Below are positions 56,407 through 64,000 of a stretch of 64,000 nucleotides of DNA, piece by piece. Every line of letters starts with the position of its first letter. Positions within the stretch are counted from its first letter, which is position 1. The stretch spans positions 434,001-498,000 of the forward strand of contig NZ_JALNMH010000001.1 in assembly GCF_023156535.1 (NCBI RefSeq), in the 5' to 3' direction. The DNA is from Pseudomarimonas salicorniae (lineage in GTDB: Bacteria > Pseudomonadota > Gammaproteobacteria > Xanthomonadales > Xanthomonadaceae). The notes under the pieces are model-generated. The model made no database searches and was not told the origin of the DNA. It worked only from the letters and a program-made list of their open reading frames with translations. Position numbers and translations under genes: made by a program.

Positions 56407-57507
56407 CTAGAGCCGCAGCGGCATCACAACGTGGCGGCAGGCCTCGGAGTCGACCTCGCGCACCAGCGCCGAGGAATTCGCGTCACGAAGCTGGACCAGG
56501 ACCTTCTCCCCGCGCAGGGCGGAGATCGCCTCCAACAGGTAGGTAACGTTGAAACCGACCGAAATTCCGTCGACGCTGGTCTCGGCTTCAATCTCCTCGA
56601 CCGCCTCTTCCTGCTCCGGATTGTGGGCCACCACCCGCAGCTGGTCAGGCGTGACCTCGATCTTGACCCCGCGGAACTTCTCGTTTGACAGGATCGCCGC
56701 CCGCTGAAGCGCCGCGCGCAGCACCTCGCGCTCCACGGTCACCAGTTTGTCCGCACCGATCGGGATGACGGCCTCGTAGTCCGGGAAGCGCCCGTCGATC
56801 AGCTTCGTCGTGAACACGACATCGCTGCGCCGGACGCGCAGATGCGAGCGCCCGAGTTCGAGCTCGATCTCGGTGTCGCTGCCCTCCAGCAATCGCTGCA
56901 GCTCGAGGATGCCCTTGCGCGGCACAATCAGCTGCTTGCGCGAGCTCCCTCCGGTCGGCACGTTGGCCTCGCACACAGCCAGACGGTGGCCATCGGTGGC
57001 CACGCAGCGGAAACGCGTCTCGGCCAGATCGAAAAGCAGGCCATTCAAATAGAAGCGGACGTCCTGCTGCGCCATGGCGAAGGCGGTCCGCTCGATCAGC
57101 TCCTTCAGCACCGACTCCGGCAGCCGGACGCGTTCGACGACCTCGAGCTCGTCCGAGGACGGGAAATCCCCGGCGGGCAGGGTAGCCAGGGTGAACCGAC
57201 TGCGTCCCGCAGACACCGTGACCTTCTCCGAGGCCATCGACACGGTGACCTGACTGCCGTCGGGCAGGGCGCGGACGATATCGAACCACTTTCGCGCCGG
57301 GATCGTCACCTCTCCAGGCTGCGCACCCTCGAGCGAGGCCTGGGCCACCAGCTCGACCTCCAGATCGCTACCGGTCAGCAACATGCGGTCCTGCTCGACC
57401 ACGACCAGAAGATTGGCGAGCACCGGCATGGTCTGTCGGCGTTCGACGACATTCACCACCTGCTGCAAGGGCTTGAGCAGGGCTTCCCGCTGGAGAGTGA
57501 ATCGCAT
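56407..57507 (-). CDS. dnaN: DNA polymerase III subunit beta (sliding clamp)
   Basis: This 366-residue protein forms the ring clamp of the replicative polymerase. It has three similar domains and the conserved C-terminus ending CRHVVMPLRL. It also shows the FYLNGLLFDL segment typical of the second domain. The gene is preceded by the 223-base candidate origin that separates it from dnaA. Confidence 0.96.
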   Translation of the reverse strand: MRFTLQREALLKPLQQVVNVVERRQTMPVLANLLVVVEQDRMLLTGSDLEVELVAQASLEGAQPGEVTIPARKWFDIVRALPDGSQVTVSMASEKVTVSAGRSRFTLATLPAGDFPSSDELEVVERVRLPESVLKELIERTAFAMAQQDVRFYLNGLLFDLAETRFRCVATDGHRLAVCEANVPTGGSSRKQLIVPRKGILELQRLLEGSDTEIELELGRSHLRVRRSDVVFTTKLIDGRFPDYEAVIPIGADKLVTVEREVLRAALQRAAILSNEKFRGVKIEVTPDQLRVVAHNPEQEEAVEEIEAETSVDGISVGFNVTYLLEAISALRGEKVLVQLRDANSSALVREVDSEACRHVVMPLRL

Positions 57508-57730
57508 GCTGGCTCCCTCGATGATTGCTTCTTAAATATGTGAATAAAAAAGACAAGTAGCGTTGGTAGGAGCCGCCCCTTGCTGCGGACAACTCATGCA
57601 AGTCGATGAATCATAGAGCATTTTCAGTACCAGACACGCTGTGAATCCGGCCGCCCGGTCCTGTGCACCGGCTGTGGACAGATTATCGCCGGAACGGGCA
57701 TCTCCAGCTTGTCCACAGCTCCGCCCACGC
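57508..57730. other. Candidate chromosomal replication origin (oriC) between dnaN and dnaA
   Basis: An A/T-rich patch (57520-57560) lies beside TGTGAATAA (57539-57547), a perfect TTATNCACA DnaA box on the minus strand. Further box-like sites are TGTGGACAG (57673-57681, two mismatches) and TTGTCCACA (57709-57717, one mismatch), with a weaker TGTGAATCC near 57641. This is a non-coding gap in the origin-associated gene cluster. I infer oriC; no functional evidence is available. Confidence 0.55.
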
Positions 57731-59071
57731 TTATTCGGTCAACTTGCGGATCAGCTTGTCCCAGTCCTCGCGGATCTTGCCATCGGTCTCGAGCAGGCCG
57801 CGGACCACCTTGCACGCATGCAGGACGGTGGTGTGGTCGCGCCCGCCGAACTCGTTGCCGATCTCGGGCAGGCTGTGCTCGGTCAGCTCCCTGGCCAGGG
57901 CCATGGCCATCTGCCGCGCCCGGGCCAGCGATTGGGTGCGCCGCTTGCCGAGCAGGTCGGCCACGCGCAGCTGGTGGTAGTCGGCGACGACCTTGACGAT
58001 GTTGCTGATCGAGATCGCCTGCTGCTGGGCATGCAGAAGGTCGCGCAGGGTTTCCTGGGCGAAGTCCTCGGTGATGGGGCGGGCCATGAAGTTGGCGCGT
58101 GCCGCCAGCGTGTTCAGGGCGCCCTCGAGGTCGCGCACGTTCGAGCGCATCCGCTTGGCGATCAGCATGGCGACGCTGTCCGGCAGGGCGATGCCGCGGC
58201 TGTGCGCCTTGGACAGCAGGATCGCCGCGCGGGTCTCGAAGTCCGGCGGCTCGATCGCCACCGACAGTCCCCAACCGAGGCGCGACTTCAGCCGCGGCTC
58301 GAGGTTCTCGACCTCCTTGGGATAGCGGTCGCAGGTGAGAATGATCTGCTGCTTGCCGTCGAACAGCGCGTTGAACGTATGGAAGAACTCCTCCTGCGTC
58401 GTGTTCTTGCCGGCGAAGAACTGGATGTCGTCAATCAGCAGGGCATCGATCTGACGAAAACGCTGCTTGAAGCTTTCCATGCTCCGCTGCTGTAGCGCCT
58501 TGACCATTTCATTGGTGAACTGCTCGGAGCGCAGGTAGAGCACGCGAAGGCCGGGGTTGGCTGCGCGGATGGCGTTGCCGGCGGCGTGCATCAGGTGCGT
58601 CTTGCCCAGCCCGGTGCCGCCGTAGAGCAGCAGCGGGTTGTAGGCCTTGCCCGGGTTGGCGGCGACCTGCATCGCCGCGGCGCGGCCCAGCTGGTTCGAC
58701 TTGCCTTCGACGAAATTCTCGAACTGGTAGCTCGGGTCCAGCGCCGAGGGGTACTCGGGCTCGCTGCGCTGGGGGGACGCCGGTGCCGGGCCCGGCCGGC
58801 TGGCCGGCGCCTCGACCCGCGCTGCGCGCGCCGAGTTGCCCACCTCCACGCGAACCACCAGCTCGGGCTGGCCGGCGAAATGCCGGGCCAGCTCGGCGAT
58901 GCGCGGCAGGAAGCGCTCGCGGACGCTGTCGACCACAAAAGGGTTGGGCGCCAGCAGCTGCAGCGCCCCCTCGGACTCCTCGGCCTGCAGCGGGCGGACC
59001 CAGGTCTGCAGCTCCTGGGCGGTGAATTCGCTTTCGAGCCGCGCGAGGACTTGCGGCCAGCAGGATTGCAT
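57731..59071 (-). CDS. dnaA: Chromosomal replication initiator DnaA
   Basis: This 446-residue AAA+ protein opens the origin. It has domain I ([22 protein letters not shown]), a Pro/Ala-rich linker, Walker [14 protein letters not shown], Walker [11 protein letters not shown], and a C-terminal DNA-binding helix-turn-helix with [13 protein letters not shown]. The ATG at 59071 gives the family start MQSCWPQ; 40 residues upstream in frame are not credible. It is divergent from rpmH across 158 bases. Confidence 0.96.
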   Translation of the reverse strand: MQSCWPQVLARLESEFTAQELQTWVRPLQAEESEGALQLLAPNPFVVDSVRERFLPRIAELARHFAGQPELVVRVEVGNSARAARVEAPASRPGPAPASPQRSEPEYPSALDPSYQFENFVEGKSNQLGRAAAMQVAANPGKAYNPLLLYGGTGLGKTHLMHAAGNAIRAANPGLRVLYLRSEQFTNEMVKALQQRSMESFKQRFRQIDALLIDDIQFFAGKNTTQEEFFHTFNALFDGKQQIILTCDRYPKEVENLEPRLKSRLGWGLSVAIEPPDFETRAAILLSKAHSRGIALPDSVAMLIAKRMRSNVRDLEGALNTLAARANFMARPITEDFAQETLRDLLHAQQQAISISNIVKVVADYHQLRVADLLGKRRTQSLARARQMAMALARELTEHSLPEIGNEFGGRDHTTVLHACKVVRGLLETDGKIREDWDKLIRKLTE

Positions 59072-59162
59072 GGGGGAAGCGGTTCCGTTGACGGGGCAGC
59101 GCCGCGCGCTGCGAACCTTGCAGTCTACGCGGCGCACGGGCGAGCTGCCAAGGCGCGAGGGC

Positions 59163-59191
59163 TTGCCATGAACCTCCCCGCCTTGTAACAT
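59163..59191 (+). promoter_or_regulatory. Sigma-70-like promoter of rpmH
   Basis: TTGCCA (59163-59168), a 17-base spacer and TAACAT (59186-59191) match 4 of 6 bases in each hexamer. The rpmH start is 39 bases downstream of the -10. Confidence 0.55.
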
Positions 59192-59229
59192 CCCCGCTCT
59201 TTTCCACTCTAAAACCGACAGGTGCAGCC

Positions 59230-59364
59230 ATGAAGCGCACTTTCCAGCCCAGCAACCTCAAGCGCGCCCGTACCCACGGTTTCCGCGCCCGCATGGCGAC
59301 CGCCGACGGCCGCAAGATCATCAACGCCCGTCGCGCCAAGGGCCGCAAGCGCCTGACCCCGTGA
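59230..59364 (+). CDS. rpmH: Large ribosomal subunit protein bL34
   Basis: This 44-residue basic ribosomal protein begins [20 protein letters not shown] and ends KGRKRLTP, nearly the standard bL34. It is preceded by a sigma-70-like promoter and followed by rnpA, the conserved order in this origin region. Confidence 0.97.
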   Translation: MKRTFQPSNLKRARTHGFRARMATADGRKIINARRAKGRKRLTP

Positions 59365-59367
59365 TGG

Positions 59368-59401
59368 AGCCTGCCGGCCGCTCCGCGCGCGCCGGCAGGC
59401 T
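59368..59401 (+). terminator. Attenuator-like stem-loop between rpmH and rnpA
   Basis: A perfect 11-base stem, AGCCTGCCGGC (59368-59378) and GCCGGCAGGCT (59391-59401), closes a 12-base GC loop immediately after rpmH and ends 6 bases before the rnpA GTG. It could lower rnpA expression relative to rpmH by partial termination or by masking the ribosome site. Confidence 0.45.
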
Positions 59402-59407
59402 GAAGCA

Positions 59408-59797
59408 GTGACCGGATTGCAGCGGCTCCCGCCCACGGCGCGGGTTCGCAGCGGTGCTGACTTCAACCGATGCTTCGCGGCCCGGCAGCGACTGCCGGGC
59501 CGTTATTTTTTGCTCCAGTGGCGGCACAACGAGTCCGACGGAGCACGCATCGGCCTGGCCGTGTCACGCCGCGTGGACCGACGCGCCGTCGGCCGCAACC
59601 GCATCAAGCGCCTGTTGCGCGAGGCATTTCGTCGAACCCGAGCCCAGCTGCCTGCGGTGGATCTGGTTTTCGTGCCGAAACCCGAGGCAGGCCGCGCTCC
59701 GTCCGAAGTCCTGCGCCAGGACGTCGAGCAGCTGCTCGAGCGCGCGCGCGCGTTGCCGCCACCCGCCCCGCAGGGCACAATGCCGGCCGCTTCCTAG
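59408..59797 (+). CDS. rnpA: Ribonuclease P protein component
   Basis: This 129-residue basic protein carries the RnpA signature VGRNRIKRLLREAFR (residues 62-76). It helps the RNase P RNA process tRNA 5' ends. It starts with GTG at 59408. A yidD gene, often placed between rnpA and yidC, is absent: the 103-base gap to yidC has no such ORF. Confidence 0.94.
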   Translation: MTGLQRLPPTARVRSGADFNRCFAARQRLPGRYFLLQWRHNESDGARIGLAVSRRVDRRAVGRNRIKRLLREAFRRTRAQLPAVDLVFVPKPEAGRAPSEVLRQDVEQLLERARALPPPAPQGTMPAAS

Positions 59798-59900
59798 CCG
59801 CCCCGGCGCTGCCGACGTCACATTCGCGGCTGCTCCTTCGACCTGACAAGTCCCGATGCCGCAGCGACGGCAGGCGGGGCTTTCCCATCGAATCAAGACC

Positions 59901-61559
59901 ATGAATCAAGTCCGCACCTTCCTGCTGTTCGCCTGGATCCTGGTTGGCTTCCTGATCTGGGAGGCCTGGCAGCGCGACTACGCTGCGCCGCCGGCGCCGC
60001 AGACCAGCACCAGTCCGGCCGTTCCCGACCAGCAGGACGACGGCGCCCTGCCGCCAGCCGGGGCCATCCCCGAAGCGCCGGCCGACGGCGCGCCCGCCGC
60101 AGCCAGTGAGCCGGCCGAGGTCGAGGCGCGACGCGTCGTCATCCAGACCGACGTCCTGCGCCTCGAGGTGGATACCCGCGGTGCCTCGATCGTCCAGGCC
60201 GACCTGCTCGCCTACGGCAAGACCGCCGAGCCGGGCGCGGAGCCGGTCCGACTGCTCGATCCGGACGACCAGTACTTCACCGCCCAGTCGGGCTGGGTCA
60301 GCAGCCAGGGCGAGGCGCCCACCCACCAGTCCTTGTTCAGCGCCGACCAGGACAGCTATCGCCTGGCCGACGGCGAGCAGACCGTCGAGGCACGTTTCAC
60401 CTGGCAGGGCGCCAGCGGCCTGATGCTGGAGCGGACCATCCGTCTTGAGCGCGGCAGCTACACGGTCGCCGTCGACGACCGCCTGCTGAACCAGGGCGCA
60501 GCCTGGAAGGGCAGCCGCTACCACCAGCTGCTCCGCGTGCCGCCGCCGGCGCCGAAGAGCAGCTTCACCAACCCCGAGGCCTACAGCTTCGTCGGCGCGG
60601 CCTGGTACAGCGACAGCGAGAAGTTCAACAAGATCGCTTTCGACGACTTCGATCCGCGCGAGCCACTCAACGAGACCGCCCGCCAGGGCTGGGTCGCCAT
60701 GCTGCAGCACTACTTCTTCGCAGCCTGGATACCGGCGGGCGAGCTCAGCACCCAGCTGTCGACCGGCGTGGTCAACGGCCGCTACCTGATCCGCAGCGTG
60801 TCGCCGCCCCTGGAACTTGCTGCAGGCGCCGAGCAGACCGTCGCCTCGCGCCTCTATGTGGGTCCGAAGCTGCAGGAGCAGCTGGCCGACCTCGCCCCCG
60901 GGCTCGAGCTGGCCGTGGACTACGGCATCTTCACCATCATCGCCGAGCCGCTGTTCTGGCTGCTGTCCCTGTTCCATGCCCTGACCGGAAACTGGGGCTG
61001 GGCGATCATCCTGCTGGTGGTGCTGATCAAGCTCCTGTTCTTCAAGCTCAGCGAGACCCAGTACAAGAGCTTTGCCCGCATGCGCCAGGTCCAGCCGCGC
61101 ATCGAGGCACTGAAGGAGCGCTACGGCGACGACCGCCAGAAGTTCAACATGGCGATGATGGAGCTGTACAAGAAGGAGAAGATCAACCCGATGGGCGGCT
61201 GCCTGCCCATCCTGGTGCAGATCCCGGTCTTCATCTCCCTCTACTGGGTGCTGCTGGAATCGGTTGAGCTGCGCCACGCGCCGTGGATAGGCTGGATCCA
61301 GAACCTCACTGCGCCGGATCCCTACTTCATCCTGCCGATCCTCAACCTGCTGTCGATGTGGCTGACCCAGAAGCTGTCGCCGACGCCGGGCATGGATCCG
61401 CTACAGAAGAAGATGATGCAGGCGATGCCGCTGGTGTTCGGCGTGCTGTTTGCCTTCTTCCCGGCGGGACTGGTCCTCTACTGGACCGTCAACGGCGCCC
61501 TCGGCCTGCTGCAGCAATGGGTCATCACCAGGCGCCACGGCGAACCGAAGAAGGCCTGA
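59901..61559 (+). CDS. yidC: Membrane protein insertase YidC
   Basis: This 552-residue insertase has an N-terminal helix (FLLFAWILVGFLIWEAW), an Ala/Pro-rich linker, the large periplasmic beta domain (about 80-330) and the conserved five-helix insertase core. The core includes the cytoplasmic segment MRQVQPRIEALKERYGDDRQK, then GGCLPILVQIPVFISLYWVL. ATG at 59901 starts the family N-terminus. mnmE follows 25 bases later. Confidence 0.96.
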   Translation: MNQVRTFLLFAWILVGFLIWEAWQRDYAAPPAPQTSTSPAVPDQQDDGALPPAGAIPEAPADGAPAAASEPAEVEARRVVIQTDVLRLEVDTRGASIVQADLLAYGKTAEPGAEPVRLLDPDDQYFTAQSGWVSSQGEAPTHQSLFSADQDSYRLADGEQTVEARFTWQGASGLMLERTIRLERGSYTVAVDDRLLNQGAAWKGSRYHQLLRVPPPAPKSSFTNPEAYSFVGAAWYSDSEKFNKIAFDDFDPREPLNETARQGWVAMLQHYFFAAWIPAGELSTQLSTGVVNGRYLIRSVSPPLELAAGAEQTVASRLYVGPKLQEQLADLAPGLELAVDYGIFTIIAEPLFWLLSLFHALTGNWGWAIILLVVLIKLLFFKLSETQYKSFARMRQVQPRIEALKERYGDDRQKFNMAMMELYKKEKINPMGGCLPILVQIPVFISLYWVLLESVELRHAPWIGWIQNLTAPDPYFILPILNLLSMWLTQKLSPTPGMDPLQKKMMQAMPLVFGVLFAFFPAGLVLYWTVNGALGLLQQWVITRRHGEPKKA

Positions 61560-61584
61560 CCGGCCGACGGCGAAGGCGCGGCCG

Positions 61585-62928
61585 GTGAGTCGCGGCGACA
61601 CCATCGCCGCCGTTGCCAGCGGCGCCGCGCCGGCCGGCGTCGGCATCGTCCGGGTCTCCGGGCCCGCCGTGCCGGGCCTGGCCGCGCGCCTGCTCGGGCG
61701 CCCGCCGCGGCCGCGACACGCGCATTATCTGACCCTTCGCGATGACGCCGGCGAACCCATCGACCAGGGCCTGCTCCTGTTCTTCCCGGCGCCGCACTCG
61801 TTCACCGGCGAGGACGTGATGGAACTGCAGGTCCACGGCAGTCCGGTGGTCCTGAACACGCTGGTCCATCACCTGGTCGGGCTCGGCGCGCGTCACGCGC
61901 GCCCGGGCGAGTTCAGCGAACGTGCCTTCCTTAACAACAAGCTCGACCTTGCCCAGGCCGAGGCGGTGGCCGACCTGATCACCGCCGGCTCCGAGCTTCA
62001 GGCCCGCGCCGCCCTGCGCTCGCTGCAGGGCGCATTCTCCCGTCGCGTCGACGACCTGGTCGAGGCGGTCACCCGCCTGCGCATCCACGTCGAGGCAGCC
62101 ATCGACTTCCCGGAGGAGGAGATCGATTTCCTCGCCGACCCGGTGATCGGAGAGAGACTGGCCGCGGTCACCGACCAGGCGCGCGCGCTGCTCGGTGAGA
62201 CCCGCCGCGGGGCGCGGATCACGCGAGGCCTGCATGCGGTGATCCTGGGCCCGCCGAATGCCGGCAAGAGCTCCCTGCTTAATGCCCTGCTCGGCGACGA
62301 GCGCGCTATCGTCACCGAGCAGGCCGGCACCACCCGGGACCTGCTGCACGAGCGTCTGCGCATCGACGGCGTGGAGATCGGGCTCGTCGATACCGCCGGA
62401 CTGCGCGAGGACAGCGAGGACGCCATCGAGCGCGAGGGCATGCGACGCGCCCGCCAGCAGCGCGCCCAGGCTGACCTGCTGCTGCTGGTGCTTCCGGATG
62501 GCGACGGCGCGGCCGAAGCCCTGCTCCGCGAAGAGTCGGCCGGCGCCGCCCGGCGCATCTGGATCCACAACAAGATCGACCTCAGCGGCGGGCCGGCAGG
62601 CCGCCGGGACGCCGCCGACGGCGAACTTCATGTCGGCCTCTGCGCACGCAGCGGGCAGGGACTCGACACGCTGCATCGGCTGCTTCGCGAGCTGGCCGGG
62701 GCCAGCACCGAAGGAGGCGCCTTCAGCGCGCGGGAACGCCATGTCGAGGCCCTCGCCGCCGCGCTGGCTCACCTGGAGGCCGCCGCTGATCCCAGTCTCG
62801 CCGGGGCCGGGGAACTGATGGCCGAGGAACTGCGCCAGGCCCAGCAGCGCCTGGGCGAGATCACCGGCGCGTTCGACGCCGACGCCCTGCTGGGGCGGAT
62901 CTTCTCGGAATTCTGCATCGGCAAATAG
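61585..62928 (+). CDS. mnmE: tRNA modification GTPase MnmE
   Basis: This 447-residue GTPase, with MnmG, modifies the wobble uridine of tRNAs. It has an N-terminal tetrahydrofolate-binding domain (DTIAAVASGAAPAGVGIVR), helical domain, and a G domain: G1 GPPNAGKSS, G2 AGTTRD, G3 DTAG, G4 NKID. The C-terminal end FCIGK carries the conserved Cys. It begins with GTG 25 bases after yidC. Confidence 0.95.
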   Translation: MSRGDTIAAVASGAAPAGVGIVRVSGPAVPGLAARLLGRPPRPRHAHYLTLRDDAGEPIDQGLLLFFPAPHSFTGEDVMELQVHGSPVVLNTLVHHLVGLGARHARPGEFSERAFLNNKLDLAQAEAVADLITAGSELQARAALRSLQGAFSRRVDDLVEAVTRLRIHVEAAIDFPEEEIDFLADPVIGERLAAVTDQARALLGETRRGARITRGLHAVILGPPNAGKSSLLNALLGDERAIVTEQAGTTRDLLHERLRIDGVEIGLVDTAGLREDSEDAIEREGMRRARQQRAQADLLLLVLPDGDGAAEALLREESAGAARRIWIHNKIDLSGGPAGRRDAADGELHVGLCARSGQGLDTLHRLLRELAGASTEGGAFSARERHVEALAAALAHLEAAADPSLAGAGELMAEELRQAQQRLGEITGAFDADALLGRIFSEFCIGK

Positions 62929-63021
62929 TTCTTAGCGTTCAGCTTGTCTTGCTACGCTATCGGCCCCGCGCTGTGTTGCGCGGGCGCCAACGGGCACGCA
63001 GCCCTCGAGACGGGAGTGCAC

Positions 63022-64000
63022 ATGACACACCGTTCCACTCTGGCGGCGGCCGCGGTGCTTGCCAGCCTCGCCCTGACCCATGCTGGCTCGGCGCTGGCAC
63101 AGACGGCGACCACCGCCGGCACCGCGCGACTGCCCGAGCCGACCCTGCATCACCTCAGCATCGAATGGCCGATCAGTGGCGACAGCGACAATGACGGCGT
63201 CGTAGCGGTGCGCTTCCGGCAGCGGGGCACCACGCCCTGGCGGGTCGGCATGCCCCTGCGCCGGGTACCGGCGGGCAGCAACGCCAGCACCGGCAACAGC
63301 TGGACCAACCGCCATGCCGGCAGCCTCTTCGGACTGCAGCCGGGCACCACCTACCAGGTCGAGCTGACGCTCACCGATCCGGATGGTGGCAACTCACAAC
63401 AGATCGTTTCGGCGAGCACCCGTCCCGTGCCGCAGCCGGGCACCGGTACGCTGCGCAATGCCACACCGGCCACCCTGAACAGCGTGCTGAACCAGTCCCA
63501 GCCCGGAGACATCGTCCAGCTGGCGGCCGGCAGCTACGCCGGGTTCACCCTTAGCCGCGATGGCAGCGCGGGCAACCCGCTCACGCTGCGCGGCCTGCCC
63601 GGCGCCGTCATCAGCGGCGAGCTGGGACTGTTCTCCCGCCGCCACGTGATCCTGCAGACCCTCACCGTCAACGGTCGGATCCGCTTCAACGGGTCGGACG
63701 ACATCAGCATCATCGACAGCATGATCAATGCCTCGCCGAGCCAGTTCAACGGTGACGGCATCGTCTGCTTCACCCGCTGCGCCCGCGCCTACATCGCGAA
63801 CAACACGGTGATTGGCACCACCACCTGGGCGCAGTCCTCATTCGGGGTATCCGGCAACAACCGTGGGGAAGGCATCGCGGTCAATGGTCCGGGCCACGTC
63901 ATTATCGGCAACACGGTACGCGGCTTCCGAGATGGCATCTCCTTCCTCGAGGACAGTGAGGCCGACGACCAGTACAGCATCGACGTGCTCGACAACCTAA
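63022..64000 (+). CDS. Exported FN3-like/right-handed beta-helix protein (partial)
   Basis: At least 326 residues; the gene runs off the right edge without a stop. A signal peptide (cleavage near SALAQT, about residue 27) is followed by a fibronectin-III-like region (about 40-140, ending in the typical LQPGTTYQVELTLTDPDG). Short beta-helix repeats such as NNTVIGTTT and GNTVRGFRDGISFLED follow, as in parallel beta-helix (pectin-lyase-fold) proteins. It may be an exported polysaccharide-binding or degrading protein. GGGAG precedes the ATG. Coordinates at the 3' end are truncated by the window. Confidence 0.78.
   Translation, partial: MTHRSTLAAAAVLASLALTHAGSALAQTATTAGTARLPEPTLHHLSIEWPISGDSDNDGVVAVRFRQRGTTPWRVGMPLRRVPAGSNASTGNSWTNRHAGSLFGLQPGTTYQVELTLTDPDGGNSQQIVSASTRPVPQPGTGTLRNATPATLNSVLNQSQPGDIVQLAAGSYAGFTLSRDGSAGNPLTLRGLPGAVISGELGLFSRRHVILQTLTVNGRIRFNGSDDISIIDSMINASPSQFNGDGIVCFTRCARAYIANNTVIGTTTWAQSSFGVSGNNRGEGIAVNGPGHVIIGNTVRGFRDGISFLEDSEADDQYSIDVLDNL

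Noticed and set aside
63394-63995. Minus-strand open frames opposite the beta-helix gene
   Set aside because: They have no signal or family features, and the plus frame has a signal peptide and typical beta-helix repeats.

Overview
The window is GC-rich bacterial chromosome with few gaps. The gene set points to a gammaproteobacterium of the Lysobacterales (Xanthomonadales): a tonB-exbB-exbD1-exbD2 cluster with two exbD genes, an Ax21-family outer membrane protein, an ntrX-trkA-trkH block, and an rpmH/dnaA-dnaN-recF-gyrB origin region. LPS acylation, TonB, lipoprotein and outer-membrane genes fit a Gram-negative envelope. A sigma-28-type promoter in front of a yjfB-like motility gene suggests a flagellated cell. 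Genus cannot be fixed from sequence alone.

Layout. 0.1-4.4 kb (+): ntrX, trkA, trkH. 4.1-8.3 kb (-): two PH-domain (YdbT/YdbS-like) membrane proteins, an LpxL-type acyltransferase and an EamA transporter. 8.4-10.5 kb: small exported proteins, a truncated duplicate of one of them, and a HAD phosphatase. 10.5-20.3 kb (-): M16 peptidase, zapE, alpha/beta hydrolase, exported nuclease/phosphatase, cytochrome c5-like protein, and a sensor kinase with a REC-HDOD regulator. 20.6-26.8 kb: two large exported proteins of unknown role, nei, a REP-like element and yjfB. 26.9-33.9 kb: putA, a 2OG-Fe(II) oxygenase translationally coupled to fbp, an MgtC/DUF4010 membrane protein and dtd. 34.0-37.6 kb (+): rpoD, then a class IV aminotransferase coupled to a sulfotransferase-like gene. 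37.7-38.6 kb: a non-coding element with nested inverted repeats and many hairpins, followed by an orphan ParA gene. 39.7-42.1 kb (+): ahpC-ahpF behind an OxyR-like site. 42.2-45.1 kb: EEP-family protein, Ax21-family protein, glycine-zipper lipoprotein, small exported protein. 45.5-49.3 kb (-): a TPR protein and tonB-exbB-exbD1-exbD2. 49.5-52.0 kb (-): an inactive-transglutaminase/7TM protein with an ATP-grasp ligase. 52.0-52.8 kb: REP-like elements. 52.8-59.1 kb (-): dnaA, dnaN, recF, gyrB. 59.2-62.9 kb (+): rpmH, rnpA, yidC, mnmE. 63.0 kb to the edge: a partial exported beta-helix protein.

How it fits together. The origin-proximal block combines replication initiation (dnaA, dnaN, recF, gyrB, and a putative oriC between dnaN and dnaA) with the divergent ribosome, tRNA and membrane-insertion genes. 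Three modules have readable control: peroxide defence (OxyR-like box before ahpCF), motility (sigma-28 promoter before yjfB) and TonB energy transduction (one run of minus-strand genes ending in a strong terminator). Less understood parts are the hairpin-rich element at 37.68-38.60 kb, the 7TM/ATP-grasp pair, the aminotransferase/sulfotransferase pair and the repeat-built surface protein at 20.6-23.5 kb. No rRNA, tRNA, CRISPR array, transposase or prophage genes were recognised.
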